Made by a program: the position numbers and the translations under genes. Under the pieces are notes generated by a model. That model ran no database searches. It saw only the letters and a list, made by a program, of their open reading frames with translations, and was not told the origin of the DNA. Shown here one piece after another: positions 57,410 through 63,043 of a stretch of DNA of 63,043 bases. Origin of the DNA: Thermoanaerobaculia bacterium (GTDB lineage: Bacteria > Acidobacteriota > Thermoanaerobaculia > Multivoradales > J023); assembly GCA_028066595.1 (NCBI GenBank), contig JALCBJ010000035.1:1-63043 (forward strand), written 5' to 3'. Position 1 is the stretch's first letter. The number at the start of each line of letters is the position of its first letter.

Positions 57410-58195
57410 CTACCAGCTCAGGTCCCGCGGGCCGAGCTGGTGCTCGTTCTCCACGATGGAGCCGATCCGACCATCGGTCAAGTGGATCACCCGCTCCGCC
57501 ATCTGTCCGATGGCCGCGTTGTGGGTGATCACGCACGTGGTGGTACCCAGCTCGTGGTTCACCCGTTCGATGGCCTCCAGGACCAACACGCCGGTGGTGA
57601 TGTCGAGGGCCCCGGTGGGTTCGTCACACAGCAGCACGTCGGGTCGCTTGGCGATCGCGCGGGCAATGGCCACGCGTTGCTGCTGGCCGCCGGAGAGCTG
57701 AGCGGGAAAGTGATCCATGCGATCGGCCAGGCCCACCATGTCGAGGGCGTGCTCCGGTGTCATCGGATCCGGCGAGATGTCCGTCACCAGAGCAACGTTC
57801 TCCTTCGCCGTCAAGCTGGGGATCAGGTTGTAGAACTGAAAGACGAAACCCACGTGATGCCGGCGGTAGCGGGTGAGGCCCCTTTCGTCCGCCGCGGTGA
57901 GCTCGCCGCCGCGATAGTGCACCTCGCCGTCCGTCGGGGTGTCGAGCCCACCGAGGATGTTGAGCAACGTCGACTTGCCGCTACCCGACGGTCCCAGTAG
58001 GACTGTGAACTCCGACTCGTACAGGTCGAGATCGACACCGCGCAACGCATGCACCTGCACCTCGCCCATGTCGTAGACCTTCGTGACGCCGCGGGCCCGG
58101 AAGACCCGTTCATTGTCGCGCCGGCTGGTGGAAACCTCGCGGTCCCCCAGTGGTTGCGGCCCACTCTGCGCGGTGGCTGTCGTCGTCTGGCTCAT
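57410..58195 (-). CDS. ABC transporter ATPase (MacB/LolD group)
   Basis: A 261-aa ATPase (265 if the GTG at 58207 is used). Walker A is G-P-S-G-S-G-K-S, followed by [14 protein letters not shown], signature L-S-G-G-Q-Q-Q-R and Walker [13 protein letters not shown]. The N-terminal ~30 residues before [12 protein letters not shown] are poorly conserved and polar. First gene of a four-gene minus-strand operon (ATPase, permease, adaptor, BKACE). A good sigma-70 promoter lies ~160 bp upstream. Confidence 0.92.
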   Translation of the reverse strand: MSQTTTATAQSGPQPLGDREVSTSRRDNERVFRARGVTKVYDMGEVQVHALRGVDLDLYESEFTVLLGPSGSGKSTLLNILGGLDTPTDGEVHYRGGELTAADERGLTRYRRHHVGFVFQFYNLIPSLTAKENVALVTDISPDPMTPEHALDMVGLADRMDHFPAQLSGGQQQRVAIARAIAKRPDVLLCDEPTGALDITTGVLVLEAIERVNHELGTTTCVITHNAAIGQMAERVIHLTDGRIGSIVENEHQLGPRDLSW

Positions 58196-58353
58196 CGATT
58201 CCGTCACTCCGATCCCGTCGCCGGTCCGTGTGTTGCCATGCTGTCATTCGCTCCGCCGAAACAAACTACCCGACGGAGCAGGCAACGCGGGAGGGAGGCG
58301 CCGAACACTGCGCCGCCGACGTCAACGCCGAACCGGCCGGCCTCCGATACCGA

Positions 58354-58382
58354 AGGATAGTCGAATCAATATTTTTGGTCAA
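58354..58382 (-). promoter_or_regulatory. Candidate sigma-70 promoter of the ABC exporter/BKACE operon
   Basis: On the minus strand TTGACC (58382-58377), 17-bp AT-rich spacer, TATCCT (58359-58354). It matches TTGACA at 5/6 and TATAAT at 4/6 with the ideal spacing, in an AT-rich patch just past the DUF6768 stop codon. The 5' leader to the ATPase start would be about 150 nt. Confidence 0.55.
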
Positions 58383-58388
58383 TCAAAA

Positions 58389-58784
58389 TCACGCTCTTTG
58401 TTCCGAACCCCACTCCTCCGCCAGTTGCACGAGGCGCAACTCGACACGCTTGATCTCTCGTACGATCGCCGAACGCTCCATCTCTAGCCAGTGGAAGATC
58501 TTGATGAACGACGTCGGCATGAGGAACAGGAACATCAAGGCTCCCCAACGGATCATCTGTTCGGTCTCGGTGGCCTGGAAGAAGTGAACTCCGGCCCAGA
58601 CGGCGAAGAGAAACGAGACGAACACTAGCAGGCTGCTCAGCACCATGAGCCAGCGCAGCCTGCTGGAGAAGGCGTCCCCCATCATCGTGCGCAGCGATGG
58701 CTCCTCCATTCGCTGTAGGAGCTCACTCTCGTCTTGGCGAAGGGTCTCACGGATCATCTGGTCGAGATCGTTGTCGGTGCTCAT
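58389..58784 (-). CDS. DUF6768 family small membrane protein
   Basis: 131 aa. The N-terminal ~42 residues are cytoplasmic with an acidic helix (D-Q-M-I-R-E-T-L-R-Q-D-E), then two TM helices (~45-68 and ~77-97) and a basic C-terminal helix (A-I-V-R-E-I-K-R-V-E-L-R-L). It matches the DUF6768 family, commonly found just downstream of an ECF sigma gene, as here (16-nt gap). The position suggests an anti-sigma or signal-relay role, but no anti-sigma ZAS motif is present, so this is an inference. Confidence 0.8.
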   Translation of the reverse strand: MSTDNDLDQMIRETLRQDESELLQRMEEPSLRTMMGDAFSSRLRWLMVLSSLLVFVSFLFAVWAGVHFFQATETEQMIRWGALMFLFLMPTSFIKIFHWLEMERSAIVREIKRVELRLVQLAEEWGSEQRA

Positions 58785-58800
58785 GATTTTCGGTCTCCGT

Positions 58801-59385
58801 TTAGGTTGTTTCAGAAGAGTGTTCGATCGCAGCGCGGAGCTTGCGTCGGCAGTAGAAAAGGCGTGACTTGACGGTGCCGGCGGGAAGATCCAGTGCCAGC
58901 GCAATCTGGTCGACGTTCATCTGTTCGAGATAGAAAAGCGACAGCAGCATCCGCCGGTCGTCGGGAAGAGCCGCCATCGCTGCGCGTAGCGCAGCCAACC
59001 GAGGATCCACCGACGGTTCGACGAAAGGCGGCATCGCCTCAGCTTTCGGCTCCTGGGCTATCTCCTCGGTCAGCCGGCGCCGACGCTGTAGCTTGCGGAT
59101 CGCATCCCGACATTTGTTGGCGACGATGCGATGGGCCCATCCCGGAAAACGGGTCGGATCCTGCAAACGATGCAATCCCCTCGCGATGGCGAGCCAGGCA
59201 TCTTGCAACGCGTCCGATGCCAGCTCGCGATCCCGCGTCAAACGGCAGGCATGGCGAAACAGCCTCGCGTTCCAGCGACTCGCCAACGTGTCGAGCGCTA
59301 CGGATTCTCCACTCTGAAAGCGAAGGATCAAGAGTTCGTCCAGAACGGCTGCGCGGGGATCGTGATTTGCTTCTGCGGGTTTCAT
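58801..59385 (-). CDS. ECF-type sigma-70 factor
   Basis: A 194-aa ECF factor. Region 2: F-R-H-A-C-R-L-T-R-D-R-E-L-A-S-D-A-L-Q-D-A-W-L-A-I, then the P-T-R-F-P-G-W-A-H-R-I-V-A-N-K-C-R-D segment. Region 4: L-P-D-D-R-R-M-L-L-S-L-F-Y-L-E-Q-M-N-V-D-Q-I-A-L-A-L, with the G-T-V-K-S-R-L-F recognition helix. GAGAGG precedes the ATG. It would direct RNA polymerase to its own promoters after release by the DUF6768 protein or another partner. It is divergent (88 bp) from the helical-repeat protein, which is a candidate regulon member. Confidence 0.92.
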   Translation of the reverse strand: MKPAEANHDPRAAVLDELLILRFQSGESVALDTLASRWNARLFRHACRLTRDRELASDALQDAWLAIARGLHRLQDPTRFPGWAHRIVANKCRDAIRKLQRRRRLTEEIAQEPKAEAMPPFVEPSVDPRLAALRAAMAALPDDRRMLLSLFYLEQMNVDQIALALDLPAGTVKSRLFYCRRKLRAAIEHSSETT

Positions 59386-59473
59386 ATCGCCTCTCCACTA
59401 CCGTAGTCGACCGATCTGGTCTTTGGTTCAATCGCGGCGGGACAGCGGCCGCGGAAGCCGGTAGAGTCGACTC

Positions 59474-61948
59474 ATGACCTGGCTGGGTAGGCTGTTTCGG
59501 CAGACAGACGACGAACCGGAACTACCCTCGTCCCCACCCGAGTTGCTGGCGAGATGGAACGCTCTGTTCGCCGAAGGTGAACGGGCGATCCAAGAGAACG
59601 ATGTCGGAGCGTTCGCTCGGGTTGCGGTCGCCGCAGCTCCGGTCCGTCGGGCAATCGATCGGCTCGATCCCTTGGAGGTGCTCCGCAGTGCAGGAGCCGA
59701 CGGCTTTCGCCAGGTCTTGCCGGTACTGGACGACGATCGCGCCTTCGTATGGCGGCTGTTGGCTGCCGCCGAGCTGGCCGCAACGAACCGAGCAGACGAA
59801 GGTCTGGGCTTGCTGGACGAGCTACCTACTCCGAGAATCTCTCCGGGTGCGGAGCCGTTCCTGGCCACTCTGCTGCCGCCACTGCTGGCTGCAGATCCAT
59901 GTCTCGCGGTTCGCCTCACCGCAGCGGGACACTTCCCCGGCTCGGCGCTCGAATTGCTCGGCGCCAGCGGCGAGCTCGAGACGATCCGCGCTGTAGGTGC
60001 AGCGTTCGAAGAGTCTCCCCACGTCCAGTCCTGGGAAAACCACATCGTCCGCGGAGCCCGACGCGAGAACCGCGGCGAGGTGATCGAGGCCCTCCTCCCT
60101 GTGGTCACACGTGACCTCCCCGTCCATCTCTCCAGGACCTCACCAAAGACCGCGGAGAGCCGTCGGCAGACCATGTGCTATCAGGCGGGGCTGGCCCACC
60201 AGGCAGCGGGCAACGTGGAGGCGGCACTTTCGATCTGGGACCGTCTCGAAAACCGTTTCACTCTCCAATTCCAAGTTGGCTCTCTCGCCGAAGCTGGTTT
60301 CCTCGACGAGGCCCGACGGCTCGTCGACATGCTGCCCGAGGAGGTCCGGGACGAGGCGCGGGCCGAGCTGAACGACGAATCGGTGGAAGAGTCCACGGCA
60401 GGCAACACCGAGATCGATCTCGAGCATGGTCTCCGTGCGCTGGACCGAGGCGAAGTGCAAGAGGCGGAAGACGTCCTCGACGGCTTGCGGGATCTTGCCA
60501 AGAGCGCCAGAGGACCGCGCAAGGCGTGGCGGCTTCTCGACGTCGTCCAGCTCGCCGCCTCGCTCGAACGGCCGGACGTCGCGGACACCGCACTGGCTTC
60601 GATTTCCAAGCAGGCGGAGAAGACCCGTAGCGAAAAGAATCGAGTTTCTCTGGAGCTGGCCCTGTCCCTCGGCCAACTGGCGCTCGGGCATCTGGAAGAG
60701 GGTGTGGACCGCCTCCTTCGACGATGCGGCGACGTGGAGGATCACGACGAGGCGTACGATCTTCTCCAGCGGGCCGTAGACGTCGTTCGGCGCCGGGGGG
60801 TAGAGGGCCTGGAAACACTACTCAGCGCACTACCGGAACCATCGGAGGAGTATTACTTGCGCGAGCGTCTCGTGGCCTATGTCGCCGCCGATCTCGCCGA
60901 CGAGGGCCATATCGACCGAGCCTTCGCCGCCGCGGAATCGCTCGACGACTCGATCGATCGGGACTATGCGCTGGAGCTGCTCACCATGACCTTCGTCCGG
61001 CAGGCGCGGCTCGGCGAAGCCAAGCAGGCGGCCTTGGGGCTCAACGGGAGTATCGCCGCACATCGACTCGGCGAGGTAGCGACCGCATACGCCCGCGCGG
61101 ACCAGCCTGGGGAAGCCCGTCGCCTGTTCGACCTGGCACTCGGACGGGCGAAGAACCTCACCTCTGCCGGACAGCTCATCGTGGAGGCTGCCACGGTTGG
61201 GGTCAGCGACGAGGGCCGGGCTCTGGTTGCGAGCTCACTCCCCGAGTTGCTCGGCGAGCCGTCCGCCGACGAGGACCAGCGCTGGCTGAAGGCGGCGCTC
61301 CGGGACTCTCGAGAGCTCCTCCGTGGCCGGCCGGTACCGAGGCATTGGCAGCGGAACGAGCGCATCTACGAGACCTCGGAGGACCAGGTGCCGGCGACTC
61401 CGGGGCGCGACAGAATCCGAGCTCTCGCATCCCGCGCCCGATGGCTCGCGTCGCAACAGCGAGAGGAAGGGGCCCGGCAGCTGGTGACGACGGCGGTCCG
61501 AGAATGGCTCGACATGGCGGAAACCGACGACCCGCTTCGACATTCCCAGCAAGCAGAATCTGTCGCCCTGTTGGCTGTGGCGGCAGCCGAGCTCGAAGAG
61601 GGTCGCGAATCCCTGCTTGCTGGCCTGCGGGCACTGGTCTCCACCTTCGACATCTTCCAGGACGACGATCTGCGTTCACGGTGGCGGCGCGAAGCCGCGG
61701 AGGCACTCGGCAGGCTGGGCTCTTGGGAGGAGTCGCTGCGGCTCGCGCGCCGCATCGCCGCACCACTGGAACGTCTGCGAGCGCTGCAGTGGCTCGCCCT
61801 CGAGATCCCTCTTTCGGAGACGGGAGAAGGTGGCTGGACCGCCTTGTTGGCCGAAGCACCGGTTCACCATATGTTCCTCGCCCGCCTCGGCCGGGAGCAC
61901 AAGGCGGCCCGGCGGATCGCAAAACGTGCTCTCCCGCCTGTCGGGTAG
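59474..61948 (+). CDS. Unknown 824-aa helical-repeat (solenoid) protein
   Basis: I do not recognise a named family. The protein is rich in Ala, Glu, Leu and Arg, predicted almost wholly alpha-helical, with repeated helix pairs of TPR/HEAT character (A-G-L-A-H-Q-A-A-G-N-V-E-A-A-L-S-I-W; A-G-F-L-D-E-A-R-R-L-V-D-M-L; R-A-D-Q-P-G-E-A-R-R-L-F-D-L-A-L). There is no signal peptide or TM segment, so it is cytoplasmic. A 40-residue acidic stretch lies near residue 300. The next gene (pseudo-GH3) follows after 21 bp on the same strand. It is divergent from the ECF sigma gene. Such solenoids usually act as protein scaffolds. Confidence 0.65.
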   Translation: MTWLGRLFRQTDDEPELPSSPPELLARWNALFAEGERAIQENDVGAFARVAVAAAPVRRAIDRLDPLEVLRSAGADGFRQVLPVLDDDRAFVWRLLAAAELAATNRADEGLGLLDELPTPRISPGAEPFLATLLPPLLAADPCLAVRLTAAGHFPGSALELLGASGELETIRAVGAAFEESPHVQSWENHIVRGARRENRGEVIEALLPVVTRDLPVHLSRTSPKTAESRRQTMCYQAGLAHQAAGNVEAALSIWDRLENRFTLQFQVGSLAEAGFLDEARRLVDMLPEEVRDEARAELNDESVEESTAGNTEIDLEHGLRALDRGEVQEAEDVLDGLRDLAKSARGPRKAWRLLDVVQLAASLERPDVADTALASISKQAEKTRSEKNRVSLELALSLGQLALGHLEEGVDRLLRRCGDVEDHDEAYDLLQRAVDVVRRRGVEGLETLLSALPEPSEEYYLRERLVAYVAADLADEGHIDRAFAAAESLDDSIDRDYALELLTMTFVRQARLGEAKQAALGLNGSIAAHRLGEVATAYARADQPGEARRLFDLALGRAKNLTSAGQLIVEAATVGVSDEGRALVASSLPELLGEPSADEDQRWLKAALRDSRELLRGRPVPRHWQRNERIYETSEDQVPATPGRDRIRALASRARWLASQQREEGARQLVTTAVREWLDMAETDDPLRHSQQAESVALLAVAAAELEEGRESLLAGLRALVSTFDIFQDDDLRSRWRREAAEALGRLGSWEESLRLARRIAAPLERLRALQWLALEIPLSETGEGGWTALLAEAPVHHMFLARLGREHKAARRIAKRALPPVG

Positions 61949-61969
61949 CCTGGCCAGGGGCACTTTCCG

Positions 61970-62755
61970 ATGACGGACGCCCGCTACATGGTCCCTTGGA
62001 GCCAAACCCTCGGGGGATCCCGACTCCGCTCCTGGGTACGCCATCCCGCTGTGGCCGCCGTACTGTTGTCCGGGCCGGCCCTCGAAGACGCCATCGCCTG
62101 TCGTGCCCTCACCGCCTCGATCGGCGCAGAGATCCCACCCGATGGACTACCCCTCTTCGTCGCGGTGGATCCCCACTGCGCGACGAGCACACTTCGTTCG
62201 CCCGATCCTCGCCACCTGGCGCTGGACCTGGCCGCGGGTGGCGAGGACTTCGACGTCACGCTGAAAGTTCTGAGCTGGGCCCGACCACTGGCCGAGATGG
62301 GCATCGACATGGTGCTGTCACCAAGATTCGATCGCTCGCAGTCGCCGCTCGACGAACCCGAGCTGGCCGCACGCCTGGTCGCTTCGTGGACGGAAGCGCT
62401 GGTCGCCGCCGGGATCGTCGCTTGCGCAGGACCCTTCGACGAGAACTGCATAGGAGGCCCGTCGCCCTTCGGTGCGGCGATCTCGCGAGGGCTGGAGGCG
62501 GTCTTCGTCGATCATGACGCCTCAGCCGAATCGATCGTCCGGCTTCGTCAGTGGGCTCCCGATCTGCTGATCGTCGCGTCAGCGGCCCAGGATGCCCTGC
62601 AAGCTCAGGGCAGCGTTCGATCCAGCGCTGATCTCATCCCCTTCTCAACGGAGATGCCAGAAGAAGAGATCGACTCCATCCTGGAGACGGCCACGTCGAT
62701 CGATCCGGATCGCTCGAACCTCATCGACTCTTTGCGACAAGACTGGTTGACCTAG
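61970..62755 (+). CDS. GH3/NagZ-fold protein lacking the catalytic motifs
   Basis: 261 aa, with the layout of the GH3 N-terminal TIM barrel: P-L-F-V-A-V-D at 61-67 (compare P-L-[FL]-[IV]-A-V-D-Q-E-G-G), A-E-M-G-I-D-M-V-L-S-P-R-F-D at 109-121 (compare G-I-N-V-D-F-A-P-V-L-D), then A-A-G-I-V-A-C-A-G-P at 146-155 where NagZ has the K-H-F-P-G-H-G catalytic loop. The His-Asp pair and the nucleophile Asp (V-S-D-D in NagZ; V-A-S-A here) are missing. It is probably a non-catalytic binder of glycans or cell-wall fragments, or a very diverged enzyme. It follows the solenoid gene by 21 bp, so the two are likely co-transcribed. Confidence 0.6.
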   Translation: MTDARYMVPWSQTLGGSRLRSWVRHPAVAAVLLSGPALEDAIACRALTASIGAEIPPDGLPLFVAVDPHCATSTLRSPDPRHLALDLAAGGEDFDVTLKVLSWARPLAEMGIDMVLSPRFDRSQSPLDEPELAARLVASWTEALVAAGIVACAGPFDENCIGGPSPFGAAISRGLEAVFVDHDASAESIVRLRQWAPDLLIVASAAQDALQAQGSVRSSADLIPFSTEMPEEEIDSILETATSIDPDRSNLIDSLRQDWLT

Positions 62756-63043
62756 CACCAGCCATTGCAGGAGTCGCGAAATCGCCCTTGAACCCACGGG
62801 ATCGAGGAGTCGGCCCTGGCAAGCACGGAGCGCAACTGTGGGAGTGGCAGCGGACTGAATCCTCGGGGATCACCCGAGCTCCTGGACCCAAGGTCGAAGC
62901 CAGCCCCCCACAGCGAGTCTTGGCACCGCGCGCAGCCATGGGCCGCCGAATCCCAACCGATCAAAACTGAGACACTCGAGAATCGGCTCTAGAGGCCCGG
63001 CCGGCAACCCCCGTTTTCGAGCCGCCTAATGAGGGCGTACCGG
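62756..63043. other. 3' window end, non-coding as far as seen
   Basis: 288 bp after the GH3-fold gene. Only short ORFs with no family resemblance are present, and no clear terminator hairpin with a U-tract was found. Confidence 0.35.

Noticed and set aside
60724..62517. 597-aa plus-strand ORF overlapping the solenoid and GH3-fold genes
   Set aside because: Arg/Gly/Pro-rich out-of-frame reading; the two genes in the other frames have consistent helical and barrel patterns.

Overview
The window is high-GC DNA that looks like the chromosome of an Acidobacteriota member, probably Thermoanaerobaculia or a nearby class. This is an inference from gene families; there is no rRNA in the window. The markers are two MacB/FtsX-type ADOP permeases (one with a PadR regulator), a TonB-dependent receptor with an N-terminal carboxypeptidase-regulatory domain, an ECF sigma factor paired with a Ser/Thr kinase-TPR protein, a DUF1800/DUF1501 Tat pair, a giant ELWxxDGT-repeat protein, an ECF sigma/DUF6768 pair, and secreted proteins ending in an F-E-S-G...W-S motif. 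No tRNA, rRNA, CRISPR array, prophage or intact insertion sequence was seen.

Layout. 1-5 kb: 3' part of an S41 peptidase, then the DUF1800-DUF1501 pair. 5.05-5.6 kb: non-coding DNA with two identical 171-bp direct repeats. 5.6-7.1 kb: LON-substrate-domain protein overlapping a CinA-type MoaB/Mog-fold protein. 7.4-12.9 kb: orphan branched-chain-type binding lipoprotein, LytTR regulator with a degraded receiver, large TonB-dependent receptor with a strong terminator. 13-22.2 kb (all minus): ADOP permease, kinase-TPR protein and its ECF sigma, second ADOP permease with PadR. 22.5-27.1 kb: RND efflux adaptor and pump. 27.2-36 kb (minus): IleRS with the swapped GxHH signature, sulfatase-fold membrane enzyme, YpdA-like reductase coupled to a PQQ-type sugar dehydrogenase. 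36.2-38.2 kb: hybrid histidine kinase. 38.2-40 kb: frameshifted secreted gluzincin. 40.3-44.7 kb: four-gene MacAB-like ABC exporter. 45-48.7 kb (minus): PQQ-like propeller, AbgT transporter, a 54-residue DUF6435 protein and a fasciclin protein. 49.1-52.8 kb: ELWxxDGT giant. 52.8-58.2 kb (minus): a second ABC exporter ending in a translationally coupled beta-keto acid cleavage enzyme. 58.4-59.4 kb: ECF sigma and DUF6768. 59.5-62.8 kb: helical-repeat protein of unknown function followed by a GH3-fold protein that has lost its catalytic motifs.

Taken together, the region is mostly about the cell envelope: export or efflux (one RND, two ABC exporters, two ADOPs), secreted enzymes and propellers, and several small signalling modules (LytTR, PadR, two ECF sigmas, one Ser/Thr kinase, one hybrid histidine kinase). 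The points most worth following up are the GxHH IleRS, the BKACE enzyme coupled to an exporter, the solenoid/pseudo-GH3 pair, the duplicated C-terminal domain of the giant protein, and the 171-bp repeats. Functions are inferred from sequence alone.
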